The translations under genes and the position numbers were made by a program. The notes beneath the pieces are model-generated. The model saw nothing but the letters and a program-made list of their open reading frames with translations, was not told where the DNA came from and ran no database searches. From positions 1 to 64,000 of the forward strand of contig NZ_BJHU01000032.1 in assembly GCF_005405905.1 (NCBI RefSeq): a stretch of 64,000 bases of DNA. Direction: 5' to 3'. Positions 27,837-36,586 of the stretch are shown piece by piece (positions within the stretch are counted from its first letter, which is position 1; each line of letters begins with the position of its first letter). The stretch comes from Acidovorax sp. NB1. GTDB lineage: Bacteria > Pseudomonadota > Gammaproteobacteria > Burkholderiales > Burkholderiaceae_C.

Positions 27837-28995
27837 CAACAACAGGCGCAGGCGGCAGCGGTGCTGGCGCTGCCACGGCTGCGGCCGGGCGCTGGCCCGC
27901 AGCGCGCACCACGTCGTGCACAAAGCGGAGCTTGGCAAGCGCCTGCTCGGCCAGCGCAAAGGGGTAGGCGTCCAGCTGGCCCAGGCTGCGCGTGAGGCTG
28001 TTGAGCAGCAGCGTCAGGGGTACGAGGTGCTGCAGCATGGCGTCGAAGCCCGGCGCCGGGGTGCCAAAGGGATCGACGGCACGGCTGTGCTGCGCGCCGT
28101 AGATGCCTGGGACTGTGACCTCGGTAGCGTAGCTGGCCGAGGTCTCCAGCAGGTCGATCATGTGCAGGTAGTGAGCCCAGGTCTCGGCCCAGTCCTCCCA
28201 CGGGTGGGCCGAGGCATAGGCGCTCACATGGTGGTCGGCCCAGTCGCCCAGGTCATTGCCCCTGGCGTAGTGGGCCTTGAGTGCTGCTGCGTAGTCCTGG
28301 CGCTCGTCGCCGAACACGCGGCGGAAATCGTCGATGCGGCCGCCGTCGCGCACCAGCTGGTCCCAGTAGAAGTGGCCGGACTCGTGGCGCAGGTGGCCAA
28401 TCAGCGTGCGGTAGGGCTCGCCCAGTGCAATGCGACGACGGGCGCGCTCGTCGTCGTCCGCCTCGGCCACATTGAGTGTGATGGTGCCGTTGTGGTGGCC
28501 CGTCAGCACCGGCGGCCCCCCGGGCACTTCGGCCATCAGCTCGAACACCGGCCCGCTGCGGCCGGGCGCAGGCTCCAGGCCCAGGCGTGCCAGACCATAG
28601 AAAAGACGCCGTTTGGCTGCCTCGATCTGCATCCAGCGGCCCAGGTTGGCGGGCTCGGTCACATCGGGCATCACCCGGGTCTGGCGGCACGACACACACA
28701 GCGGGTCGGCGTCATCGGCGGGCACCGCAAAGTTGCAGGCCTGGTGATCGGTGTGGTTGCGGCACATGCGGTACAGCGCGGCACCTGTGTCGCCATGGCC
28801 TGTGCCCACCCGGCGCCACAGCCCGCTATCCGTTGGCGGTGGCGGTGGCGGTGGCGGTGGCGGTGGCGACGCAGGCGCCATGGCGGCCATGGCCAGGGCG
28901 TCGGGCAGAAAAGCCAGTGCATTGCCGCAGTGCAGGCACTGAACACTGTCAAAAAACACCAGGTGACCACAGTGGTCGCAATTGAATACACGCAT
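27805..28995 (-). CDS. Putative zinc-binding metallopeptidase (COG4307-like)
   Basis: A 396-residue protein. Residues 6-23 hold a CxxC..CxxC zinc ribbon (NCDHCG, CLHCG), then a Pro run at 44-54, then further cysteines at 79-103. The peptidase core has HLRHESGHFYW with H204-E205-xx-H208, and HPWEDWAETWAHYLHM gives the likely third ligand. No signal peptide is present, so it acts in the cytosol. The frame is open to 29100 but ATG 28995 gives the zinc-ribbon start. It lies 103 bases upstream of the alpha-E gene on the same strand and may belong with that system. The substrate is unknown. Confidence 0.8.
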   Translation of the reverse strand: MRVFNCDHCGHLVFFDSVQCLHCGNALAFLPDALAMAAMAPASPPPPPPPPPPPTDSGLWRRVGTGHGDTGAALYRMCRNHTDHQACNFAVPADDADPLCVSCRQTRVMPDVTEPANLGRWMQIEAAKRRLFYGLARLGLEPAPGRSGPVFELMAEVPGGPPVLTGHHNGTITLNVAEADDDERARRRIALGEPYRTLIGHLRHESGHFYWDQLVRDGGRIDDFRRVFGDERQDYAAALKAHYARGNDLGDWADHHVSAYASAHPWEDWAETWAHYLHMIDLLETSASYATEVTVPGIYGAQHSRAVDPFGTPAPGFDAMLQHLVPLTLLLNSLTRSLGQLDAYPFALAEQALAKLRFVHDVVRAAGQRPAAAVAAPAPLPPAPVVVNAIKNIAKK

Positions 28996-29018
28996 GGTGT
29001 GGAGCTTATCGGGGGCGC

Positions 29019-29064
29019 TGCAATGCGCAAGGCACGGGGCACACCCCGTGCCTTGCGCATTGCA
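29019..29064. repeat. Perfect 21-base palindrome upstream of the metallopeptidase gene
   Basis: Arms 29019-29039 and 29044-29064 are exact reverse complements (TGCAATGCGCAAGGCACGGGG and its complement) with a CACA loop. It ends 24 bases from the metallopeptidase start codon. It would form a very stable hairpin in the leader of that mRNA, or a cruciform or protein site in DNA. Confidence 0.85.
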
Positions 29065-29081
29065 CAGAAAATGGAAATAAA

Positions 29082-29116
29082 AAAGCAGGCACCAGGACAT
29101 GCCTGGTGCCTGCTTT
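29082..29116 (-). terminator. Rho-independent terminator after the BON-domain gene
   Basis: A perfect 15-base stem (AAAGCAGGCACCAGG with its complement) and a five-base loop. On the minus strand it is followed by TTTATTTCC directly after the stem's own T-run. It lies 63 bases past the stop of the BON gene. Confidence 0.88.
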
Positions 29117-29178
29117 GTGGCAATCGCCCTTGCGCGGCAGGCCCACAGCCTGCCAGCGCATCAGCTCAAGCCACGGGA

Positions 29179-29496
29179 TCAGGGGCGCACAACGATGCTG
29201 TTGCGCACTTCACGCACATGCTTGGTGGTGCGGGCAATGTTCTCGGCCTGGTTCTTTTCGGCCTGCGACTTGGCAAAGCCCGAGAGCTGCACCGTGCCGT
29301 TGAGCGTCTCCACACTGATGGAGGTGGCAGACACGCTCTTGTCTTCGGCCATCTTGGCCTTGATGGCGGTGGTGATGCCCGCGTCGTCCACGTAGGAACC
29401 CACGGTCTGTTGCTCGCGGGCCACCGAGCAGCCGGTAGCGGTGACGATGGTGATGCCGGCGACTGCGGCGAAAGCAAGGGCACGTGCGTATTTCAT
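29179..29496 (-). CDS. BON-domain lipoprotein (OsmY-like)
   Basis: A 105-residue precursor. The signal peptide ends TATGC with Cys23 as the probable lipidated residue. Residues about 35-105 form one BON domain (DDAGITTAIKAKMAED, VETLNGTVQLSGFA, REVRNSIVVRP). OsmY has two such domains and protects the envelope under osmotic stress; this protein has one. It is followed by a strong terminator and sits with two other small stress-type envelope genes. Confidence 0.88.
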   Translation of the reverse strand: MKYARALAFAAVAGITIVTATGCSVAREQQTVGSYVDDAGITTAIKAKMAEDKSVSATSISVETLNGTVQLSGFAKSQAEKNQAENIARTTKHVREVRNSIVVRP

Positions 29497-29635
29497 GGTG
29501 TTTTCCTTTGTCTATGAAAAGAATGGTGGGGAACGCGGGGGCAAGAACATGTCCAGTCTACCGGCCAGTGACACCCTCCGTCACCGGTGGACTGCGCTAA
29601 AGGCGGGGCCGGTTGTCTCCTGCCCTGCCCGGGGT

Positions 29636-30037
29636 TCAGTATGTGCTGCGGGCCGTGCGGCGGCGGGACAACCACAGCGCCAGCGTGGCCACAGCAGCGC
29701 CCGACGCGGCGGCAATCACCAGCGACTTGCCGGGTTGCTCTGCCACATACCGCCCCGTGGCGTCGGCGGCCTGCTGGATCTGGCGGCGTGCACGGGCGCT
29801 GGTGTCTGCGCAGTAGTCGATGCTGCGTGAAGCCAATGCCTGGGCGCGGGCCGCCAGGTCGTCGATGGCGGGGTCGGTCCGCTTGCGCAGCGCGCGCACT
29901 TTGTCTTCGGCCTGGTCCAGCGTGTGGTCGGCCACCGCGCGGGTGGTCTGCACGGCTTCCTGCGCGCTTTGCAGCACGTTGTCGGCCAGGTTTCGGGCGC
30001 TGTCGGTCGCGGTGTGGGTGGCGGTTTGAAGGCTCAT
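29636..30037 (-). CDS. DUF883-like membrane-anchored protein (ElaB/YqjD type)
   Basis: A 133-residue protein, mostly alpha-helical with many Ala, Gln and Asp residues in a coiled-coil-like stretch (residues 1-100). One C-terminal membrane segment (GKSLVIAAASGAAVATLALWL) and a basic RRRTARSTY tail follow. This is the layout of ElaB/YqjD proteins, which attach to the inner membrane and in E. coli bind ribosomes in stationary phase. That role is family knowledge only. ATG 30037 has an AAGGAG site. Confidence 0.75.
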   Translation of the reverse strand: MSLQTATHTATDSARNLADNVLQSAQEAVQTTRAVADHTLDQAEDKVRALRKRTDPAIDDLAARAQALASRSIDYCADTSARARRQIQQAADATGRYVAEQPGKSLVIAAASGAAVATLALWLSRRRTARSTY

Positions 30038-30111
30038 TGAAAAGCTCCTTGGAGTCATGTGTTTCGGGTGCGGGCCGCTGCCGCGACCAGAGGGGATGGG
30101 CGCGGGGTGGA

Positions 30112-30276
30112 CTACCCCTTCTTGAGCAGGCCCAAGACAAAGGTGACCACGGCCATGATCACAAACACGAAGAACAGAATCTTGGCGATGCCCACGGCAC
30201 CAGCGGCAATACCGCCAAAACCAAAGAGCGCGGCGACCAGGGCGATCACCAGAAAGACGACTGCGTAGTGCAACAT
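30112..30276 (-). CDS. DUF1328 family small membrane protein (YtjA-like)
   Basis: A 54-residue protein with two membrane segments opening [20 protein letters not shown], followed by [16 protein letters not shown], which is the DUF1328 signature. It is widespread in proteobacteria and tied to envelope stress by expression only. I chose ATG 30276, nine bases after an AAGGAG site; the ATG at 30285 touches that site. Confidence 0.9.
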   Translation of the reverse strand: MLHYAVVFLVIALVAALFGFGGIAAGAVGIAKILFFVFVIMAVVTFVLGLLKKG

Positions 30277-30525
30277 TTTTTCCATCTCCTTGTGGGTGGC
30301 CGGAACACCGGCGATTGGGTGGCGCGAGAACTTCAGCGCCTGGACTCCACTGTAGGCAAGGGGATGCACCACGGATGCCGGTGCCCGGCGCGCGCTGCTG
30401 TCGGCGCCGCTGCGGGGGCGGTGTAGGACGGAGCGCCACACCCGGAGCCCCGCAGCACGCAGAAAGCCGCGGGGTGACGTGGACTCCACGGCCCCTGTGG
30501 GTGGTGATGGATGGGGTGGATGCCT

Positions 30526-31929
30526 TCAGCCGCCCAGGGCGGCAACGGCTGGCACCGCCACAGGCGCACGCTGCAGCGGGAGCACGGCCGACAGCAGGGT
30601 GCCATGGCCGGGGCGCGAGGTGAGTGCCAGCCGCCCCCCTGCCGCCTCGACCCGGTGGCGCATGCCCGCCAGCCCGTGCGAGGTGGGCCGCACGGTGGCG
30701 GGGTCAAACCCTACCCCGTCGTCGCGCACCTGCACTGCCACGTGGGTGGGGTGGGCGTGCACCGACACGAGCACCTTCTTGGCCTGAGCATATTTGCCGA
30801 TGTTGGTCAGGGCCTCTTGCACCATGCGGTACACGGTGAGCTGGGTGGCGTCGGGCAGCTGCACGGCCTCCAGGCTGGTCTCCACCTCGATGCCTGCACG
30901 CTCGGCGTACTCACGCGTGAGGATCTCCAGCGCAGCAGTGAGCCCCAGGTTGGAGAGGGACGAAGGGCGCAGGTCTTCGATGATGCGGCGCTTGAGCGCG
31001 ATGCCGCTGTTGAGGGTGTCCGTCAGGTGCTTGAGACGTTCGGCCACATCCGGCGCCGCGGCGTTGATCTTGGACTTGAGGCGCGCCACATCGAGCTTGG
31101 CGGCCGTCAGCAGGGCGCCCAGTTCGTCGTGCAGCTCGCGCGCCAGGTGCCCCCGTTCTTCCTCGCGCACCTGCTGCAGGTGGTTGGCCAGCTCCGACAG
31201 CGTGGCCGTGCGCTCGCGCACCAGGCCCTCCAGGCGGTCCCGCTCCCGCTCCAGCAGCGCCTGTTCCCGCAGGTTCACGGTCTGCACCGCCTGCGCCTGG
31301 CGCAGGTACATGTAGAAGGCCAGCAGGCCAATCACGGTGACAGTCGCAATGCCGATGCGCGACAGCGTGAGCGACTGCTCGATCTGCTGCTGGCCCTGCG
31401 ACAGGCGCGCATCGCTGCGCTTGATCAGCTCCTGGGCATGGGCGCGGATCGCCTCCATGTGCTCCTTGCCCACGTCGGTGTTCAGGATGAATTTCCAGGC
31501 GTCCTCATTGCCCTTGCGGCGCAGCCGCAGGCTCAGCTCCATCTCGGCCAGCTTGCGCGATATCTGCCGAGACAGCAGCGCGAACTCCTGCATGTCGTCC
31601 GGGGACTCCATGAACTGGCCGCGCAACCGGTCCAGGTTGGTCTGCACGGTGGCCACGGCCTTGTCATAAGGCTCCAGGTAGGTGTCATTGCCGGTGAGCA
31701 GGTAGCCGCGCTGGCCGGTCTCGGCATCCAGCATGCTCTGCAGCAGCTTGTTCACATCCCCCCGGGTGGCCATGCTCTGGTCCATTTGCTCCAGCGCATC
31801 CTGCGACCGCATGTGCCCCGTTTCATTGATGCCCACCAGCACCATCGCCGCCAGCAAAGCCATGGGCAGGCTCAGCGCCATCTTGCGCACCTTGGGCAGC
31901 CAAAGCCGGGAGTTTTCTTGGAGATTCAT
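30526..31929 (-). CDS. CHASE3-domain sensor histidine kinase (NarX/DesK type)
   Basis: A 467-residue membrane kinase. One membrane segment (residues about 17-35), a CHASE3 periplasmic domain with LLQSMLDAETGQRGYLLTGND, a second membrane segment near 215-230, a coiled coil, then HisKA_3 with the H-box ELHDELGALLTAAK and an HATPase domain (QEALTNIGKYAQAKKV, VRDDGVGFD, GHGLAGMRHRV-like). It should phosphorylate the NarL-type regulator encoded divergently at 32059. The signal sensed by CHASE3 domains is generally unknown. Confidence 0.92.
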   Translation of the reverse strand: MNLQENSRLWLPKVRKMALSLPMALLAAMVLVGINETGHMRSQDALEQMDQSMATRGDVNKLLQSMLDAETGQRGYLLTGNDTYLEPYDKAVATVQTNLDRLRGQFMESPDDMQEFALLSRQISRKLAEMELSLRLRRKGNEDAWKFILNTDVGKEHMEAIRAHAQELIKRSDARLSQGQQQIEQSLTLSRIGIATVTVIGLLAFYMYLRQAQAVQTVNLREQALLERERDRLEGLVRERTATLSELANHLQQVREEERGHLARELHDELGALLTAAKLDVARLKSKINAAAPDVAERLKHLTDTLNSGIALKRRIIEDLRPSSLSNLGLTAALEILTREYAERAGIEVETSLEAVQLPDATQLTVYRMVQEALTNIGKYAQAKKVLVSVHAHPTHVAVQVRDDGVGFDPATVRPTSHGLAGMRHRVEAAGGRLALTSRPGHGTLLSAVLPLQRAPVAVPAVAALGG

Positions 31930-32058
31930 AGGCTTGTTCTTTATTCTGGATAATGGACCATCACTTGCCAGGGGCCTGGGCAACGCACCGTGATGCCGCC
32001 CTCCCTGGATGCCCACACGCACTGGCAGCGCTGCCGCTGCCCCACGAAAGAAACATCA

Positions 32059-32691
32059 ATGATCAAGATCGGCATTGTGGATGACCATGCAATTGTTCGC
32101 TCCGGGCTGCGGCAGTTTCTGTCGGAACATGTGGACCTGCGGGTAGAAGGCGAAGCTGCCAACGGCCGCGAAGCCATCGACCTGGTGCGCAACAAGGAAA
32201 TCGATGTGCTGCTGATGGACCTGTCGATGCCCGGCCAGAGCGGGCTGGATGCCCTGGCCATGCTGCGTGCCAAGGCCCCCGACATGGGCATCCTGATCCT
32301 GAGCGGCTACCCCGAAGAGCACTATGCAATCAACCTGATCCGCCAGGGCGCCAGCGGTTATCTGAACAAGGAATGCGAGCCTGCAGAAATCGTCGAAGCC
32401 ATCCGCACCATCGCGCTGGGCCGCCGCTACCTGACCCCCACGGTGGCCGAGCTGCTGGCGCAGCAGCTCAACCGCAAGGACGATGCACCGCCCCATGAAC
32501 AGCTGTCGGAACGCGAGTTCCAGGTGTTCCTCAAGCTGGCCAAGGGCGAGACGGCGGGCGACATCGCCAAGGCCCTGTCGCTGAGCGTGAAGACCGTGAG
32601 CACCTACCGCACGCGGTTGATGGAAAAAATGGGCCTGTCGTCCAACAGCGACCTGACCTACTACGCACTCAAGAACCGCCTGATTGACTGA
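32059..32691 (+). CDS. NarL/FixJ family response regulator
   Basis: A 210-residue regulator. The receiver domain (residues 1-120) has phosphoacceptor Asp54 (LLMDLSMPG), acidic pocket IVDDH and Lys in GYLNKE. A LuxR helix-turn-helix follows (LSEREFQVFLKLAKGETAGDIAKALSLSVKTVSTYRTRL, residues about 145-185). The ATG at 32059 is the natural start. It is divergent from the CHASE3 kinase gene with 129 bases between, so the two are probably cognate and share a control region. Confidence 0.93.
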   Translation: MIKIGIVDDHAIVRSGLRQFLSEHVDLRVEGEAANGREAIDLVRNKEIDVLLMDLSMPGQSGLDALAMLRAKAPDMGILILSGYPEEHYAINLIRQGASGYLNKECEPAEIVEAIRTIALGRRYLTPTVAELLAQQLNRKDDAPPHEQLSEREFQVFLKLAKGETAGDIAKALSLSVKTVSTYRTRLMEKMGLSSNSDLTYYALKNRLID

Positions 32692-32820
32692 CATGGGGAA
32701 GCCCTGGCCCGCGTCCGCAGTGGTGGGGCCAGGCAATGCCTTCTGTGGCATGTGCCAGGACTGGATGCGGGATGAAATAGGAGGTGCTCGACAGGTGCCC
32801 ATGGACCCGGCGAGCGCGCA

Positions 32821-33255
32821 TCAGGCGCCCGAAGACGGGCCCAGCGAACCGCTGGCATCCGTGCTGCCTGGATGGCTGCTGTGCAGCATGCAGTAATCCA
32901 CCAGCGCATCAATTTCATTGGATTTGTCGAACACCGCGTCCACCCCGAGCTGCGCACAGCGCATGCGCACATCCGGCGTGGCGTAGTTGCTCAAAACCAC
33001 CATCTTCTGGCCCGGGCGGCGCGTGCGGCAGGCAGCCAGCACCCCAAGCCCACTGCCCTGGCGCAGGAACAGATCGACGATGGCCAGGTCCCACTGCTCG
33101 CTGTGGGTAGAGAGCCACTGCGTGCCCTCGTCCTCGGTCTCTGCCACGCCCACGGCTTCCACAGACGCCAGCTCTTCCAGAGTCCCGATCAGGTTCTCAC
33201 GGATGGTTGCGTTGTCTTCAACAATGTAAGTGCGCAGCTTCACAGACGGGTCCAC
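32821..33255 (-). CDS. Stand-alone response regulator receiver domain
   Basis: A 144-residue protein consisting of one receiver domain. The acidic pocket VEDN, phosphoacceptor Asp61 (LAIVDLFLRQGSG) and Lys in VFDKS are present; no output domain follows. Single-domain receivers act by protein contact or in phosphorelays. No ATG exists near the start; GTG 33255 or GTG 33243 are candidates. It may feed into the neighbouring kinase pair, but it is separately transcribed. Confidence 0.85.
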   Translation of the reverse strand: MDPSVKLRTYIVEDNATIRENLIGTLEELASVEAVGVAETEDEGTQWLSTHSEQWDLAIVDLFLRQGSGLGVLAACRTRRPGQKMVVLSNYATPDVRMRCAQLGVDAVFDKSNEIDALVDYCMLHSSHPGSTDASGSLGPSSGA

Positions 33256-33356
33256 TTTGGCGATCAGCGCAGGGGCACGCTGCTCTTACCTCCAATGTAT
33301 GTGTTGGAGCTTCCGGATTCTGCCAGCGGCCACAGGCTGGGGATGTAGGAGCAGTC

Positions 33357-34106
33357 CTACCGCTCCCCACACACCGGGCAATGCGGTGCGCGCTGCACAC
33401 GCATGGTGTTCCACTCCATCGAGCGGCCATCCAGCATCAGCAACCGCCCCGCCAGCGAGGGCCCGATGCCCGCGAGCAGCTTGAGCGCCTCGGCGGCCTG
33501 CATGGCCCCCACCACTCCCACCAGGGGCGCAAACACCCCCATGGTCGAGCAGCGCGCCTCTTCAAAATCTGCGTCAGGCGCAAAGATGCAGGCATAACAG
33601 GGCGACTGTTCGTCGCGGGGATCCACCACCGTGATCTGGCCATCGAACTGGATCACCGCGCCCGCCACCAAGGGCTTGCCGTGGCGCACGCAGGCGGCGT
33701 TGACCGCATGGCGCGTGGTGTAGTTGTCGCAGCAGTCAAGCACCACCGTGGCCTCTTGCACCAAGCCCTCCAGGGCCGCCGCATCCACTCGGGTCTGCAG
33801 CCGGGTCACATGCACCTCGGGGTTGATGGCCGCGATGGCCTCGGCAGCCGAATCCACCTTGGGGCGCCCCACCCGCGCTGTGGTGTGCGCAATCTGGCGC
33901 TGCAGGTTGGTGAGGTCCACCACGTCGTCATCTACCAGCGTGATGCGCCCCACACCGGCCGATGCCAGGTAGAGCGCAGCCGGAGAGCCCAGCCCGCCCG
34001 CACCGATGATGAGGGCATGTGCCGCCAGCACCCGCTCCTGCCCCTCAATGCCCATTTCATCAAGCAGGATGTGGCGGGAATAGCGCAGAAGCTGGTCGTC
34101 GGTCAT
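33357..34106 (-). CDS. moeB: Molybdopterin-synthase adenylyltransferase / ThiF-like E1 protein
   Basis: A 249-residue E1-like enzyme that adenylates the C terminus of MoaD (or ThiS) in cofactor sulfur transfer. It has YSRHILLDEMGIEGQERVL, the nucleotide-binding GAGGLGSPAALYLASAG, DCCDNYTTRHAVN, zinc cysteines in CYAC and CPVC, and a CSTMGV cysteine. MoeB, ThiF and HesA cannot be fully separated by sequence; the motifs and length favour MoeB. The start is ATG 34106. It lies downstream of ctpA after a terminator. Confidence 0.85.
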   Translation of the reverse strand: MTDDQLLRYSRHILLDEMGIEGQERVLAAHALIIGAGGLGSPAALYLASAGVGRITLVDDDVVDLTNLQRQIAHTTARVGRPKVDSAAEAIAAINPEVHVTRLQTRVDAAALEGLVQEATVVLDCCDNYTTRHAVNAACVRHGKPLVAGAVIQFDGQITVVDPRDEQSPCYACIFAPDADFEEARCSTMGVFAPLVGVVGAMQAAEALKLLAGIGPSLAGRLLMLDGRSMEWNTMRVQRAPHCPVCGER

Positions 34107-34140
34107 GGGAATCGGGCAAGAAAAATCAGAGAAGCAGGCA

Positions 34141-34174
34141 CAAAAAAGGCTGGATTCCTCGCGAAATCCAGCCT
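34141..34174 (-). terminator. Rho-independent terminator after ctpA
   Basis: AGGCTGGATT (34147-34156) pairs with AATCCAGCCT (34165-34174). On the minus strand the stem is followed by TTTTTT. It lies between the ctpA stop and the moeB start, so moeB must have some read-through or its own promoter. Confidence 0.85.
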
Positions 34175-34195
34175 GGGGAACAGAGCGCGAAGGGC

Positions 34196-35632
34196 TCAAT
34201 TCTCTTTCTTTTCTTCCTTGCGTTCCGCCAGGGTCTTGCTGACCAGCACCGGGCGGCCCTTGAGCTGGTTGAGCGCCTGCACCAATTGGAAGTCCTTGTC
34301 GGTTCCGAACTCAGGAATCTTGCGGTCGGCAGCAGGCTTCTTGGCCTCTTCTTCCATGCGCTTGCGAGCTTCCTCGCGTGCTTTCTCGCGGGCTTCGTCC
34401 TTCTTCTCTTCACCCTGGCCACTGCCCAGGTGCTTGTCCAGGTCGGCCTCGCGCATGCGCAGGGCGGCAAACAGGTTGCCTTCTTCCGACTCGTCGATCA
34501 TCACGTCGGGCACGATGCCCTTGGCCTGGATCGACTTGCCGCTCGGGGTGTAGTAGCGCGCTGTGGTCAGCTTGATGCCGGTGTCCGGCCCCAGGGGGCG
34601 CACCGTCTGCACCGAGCCCTTGCCAAAGGTCTGGCTGCCCATCACGGTGGCGCGCTTGTGGTCTTGCAGCGCACCGGCCACGATCTCGCTGGCCGAGGCC
34701 GAGCCTTCGTTCACCAGCACCACCAGCGGTACGGACTTGAGCGCAGCGGGCAGGCGCTTGAGCGGGTCACCGCCGCCCCGGCGCTGGTAGTAGTCGGGCG
34801 AGGCCTTGTAGGTGGCCTTGCTGTCGGCCAGCTGGCCGTTGGTGGAGACCACCGTCACGTTTTCGGGCAAGAACGCCGCCGAGATCGCCACGGCCGCATC
34901 CAGCAGGCCGCCCGGGTCGTTGCGCAGGTCCAGCACCAGGCCCTTGAGGTTGGGCTCCTGCTTGTAGACCTCTTCGACCTTGCGCACGAAGTCGTCTACC
35001 GTGCGCTCCTGGAACTGCGAGAGGCGGATCCAGGCATAGCCGGGCTCCATCACCTTGCCCTTGACGGACTGGGTCTTGATTTCTTCGCGTGTGATGGTGA
35101 CGGGGAAGGTGCGGCCTTCATCCTTGCGGAAGATGGTGAGCGTGACCTTGGTATTGGGCTCGCCGCGCATGCGCTTGACGGCGTCATTGAGCGCCAGGCC
35201 CTTGACGGCGGTTTCGTCGATCTTGGTAATCAGGTCGTTGGTCTTGAGGCCCGCACGGAAGGCGGGAGAGCCTTCAATGGGTGAAACCACCTTGATCAGG
35301 CCGTCTTCCTGCGTGATCTCGATGCCCACGCCCACAAAACGGCCCGAGGTGCCCTCGCGGAATTCCTTGAAGGACTTCTTGTCGAAATACTGCGAGTGTG
35401 GATCCAGGCTGGACACCATGCCCGAGATGGCATCGGTGATGAGCTTTTTGTCGTCCACCGGCTCCACGTAGTCGGTCTTGACAAGGCCAAACACGGCGGA
35501 CAGCTGCTGGATTTCCTCCAGCGGCAGCGGCGTCATGGCGCCACGCGCCACGGTCTGCAGCGATACCGTGGTGAGTGCACCGGCCACCACGCCTACCGAT
35601 ACCCATCCTGCAATCTTGAGTTTTTGGCCCAT
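34196..35632 (-). CDS. ctpA: C-terminal processing peptidase, S41 family
   Basis: A 478-residue periplasmic serine protease with an N-terminal signal or anchor segment (residues 7-30). A PDZ domain spans about 95-175 (GVGIEITQEDGLIKVV). The S41 core has LDLRNDPGG, the catalytic serine in GSASASE (residues 310-316) and Lys338 in FGKGS, forming the Ser-Lys dyad. A charged, Lys/Glu-rich tail of about 100 residues follows. CtpA enzymes trim envelope proteins and peptidoglycan hydrolases. It is upstream of moeB and divergent from nothing close; gpmA precedes it on the same strand. Confidence 0.93.
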   Translation of the reverse strand: MGQKLKIAGWVSVGVVAGALTTVSLQTVARGAMTPLPLEEIQQLSAVFGLVKTDYVEPVDDKKLITDAISGMVSSLDPHSQYFDKKSFKEFREGTSGRFVGVGIEITQEDGLIKVVSPIEGSPAFRAGLKTNDLITKIDETAVKGLALNDAVKRMRGEPNTKVTLTIFRKDEGRTFPVTITREEIKTQSVKGKVMEPGYAWIRLSQFQERTVDDFVRKVEEVYKQEPNLKGLVLDLRNDPGGLLDAAVAISAAFLPENVTVVSTNGQLADSKATYKASPDYYQRRGGGDPLKRLPAALKSVPLVVLVNEGSASASEIVAGALQDHKRATVMGSQTFGKGSVQTVRPLGPDTGIKLTTARYYTPSGKSIQAKGIVPDVMIDESEEGNLFAALRMREADLDKHLGSGQGEEKKDEAREKAREEARKRMEEEAKKPAADRKIPEFGTDKDFQLVQALNQLKGRPVLVSKTLAERKEEKKEN

Positions 35633-35754
35633 ACAACACCTTTTACCGCTTCAAAACCAATATACACCTTGGAAGGGCCAAACCCGCCGCAGTTCCGCAT
35701 GGATGCTCACTTTGGCGGCGATCAGCGGGGTTTTTCCCCGCCTTTACCAACGGT

Positions 35755-36498
35755 TTACGCCTTGCCCTGGGATGCGACGGCTGCGGCAGCCTTCGCAGCC
35801 GCCTCGGCATCACCCAGATAGTAGTGACGGATGGGCTTGAGGTCGGCGTCCAGCTCGTATACCAGTGGAATCCCGTTGGGAATGTTCAGGCCCACGATGT
35901 CGGACTCGGAAATGTTGTCCAGGTACTTCACCAGCGCGCGGATGGAATTGCCGTGTGCAGCCACCACCACGCGTTTGCCCGAACGGATGGCGGGCGCCAT
36001 GGCCTCATTCCAGAACGGCAGCACGCGGGCCACGGTGTCTTTGAGGCATTCGGTCAGGGGCACGTTCTCGGCGGCCACACCGGCGTAGCGGCGGTCGCCG
36101 CGCTCGCTGCGGGGGTCGGTGGCTTCCAGCGCGGGCGGGGGCGTGTCGTAGCTGCGGCGCCAGACCAGCACCTGCTCGTCGCCGTACTGCTTGGCCATGT
36201 CGGCCTTGTTCAGGCCCTGCAGGGCGCCGTAGTGGCGCTCGTTCAGGCGCCAGTCCTTGACCACGGGCAGCCAGGTGCTGTCCATCTCGTCGAGCGTGTA
36301 CCACAGGGTGTGGATGGCGCGCTTGAGCACGCTGGTGAAGGCCAGATCGAACTCGTAGCCCTCGGCCTTGAGCAGCTTGCCGGCCGACATGGCCTGGGAC
36401 ACACCGGTGGGCGTCAGATCCACATCGGTCCAGCCGGTAAAGCGGTTTTCAAGGTTCCAGGTGGATTCGCCGTGGCGGATCAAAACGAGCTTGTACAT
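35755..36498 (-). CDS. gpmA: 2,3-bisphosphoglycerate-dependent phosphoglycerate mutase
   Basis: A 247-residue glycolytic enzyme interconverting 3- and 2-phosphoglycerate. The phosphohistidine motif [10 protein letters not shown] is at residues 5-14, followed by [12 protein letters not shown] and [17 protein letters not shown] with the second histidine. The frame is open to 36909, but ATG 36498 gives the standard [10 protein letters not shown] start. It is divergent from the rhodanese gene with 88 bases between. Confidence 0.97.
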   Translation of the reverse strand: MYKLVLIRHGESTWNLENRFTGWTDVDLTPTGVSQAMSAGKLLKAEGYEFDLAFTSVLKRAIHTLWYTLDEMDSTWLPVVKDWRLNERHYGALQGLNKADMAKQYGDEQVLVWRRSYDTPPPALEATDPRSERGDRRYAGVAAENVPLTECLKDTVARVLPFWNEAMAPAIRSGKRVVVAAHGNSIRALVKYLDNISESDIVGLNIPNGIPLVYELDADLKPIRHYYLGDAEAAAKAAAAVASQGKA

Positions 36499-36586
36499 GG
36501 TTTCCCCAGGAAAGACGGGTCTAAAAGAAAGCGGGCCAAAACCCAGCATTCTAGAATTACGCCGTTCGCCAACCCAAGGAAACTTC

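Noticed and set aside
28835..28868. Tandem GGTGGC units as a CRISPR or VNTR array
   Set aside because: They are six-base codon repeats inside a coding frame without spacers.
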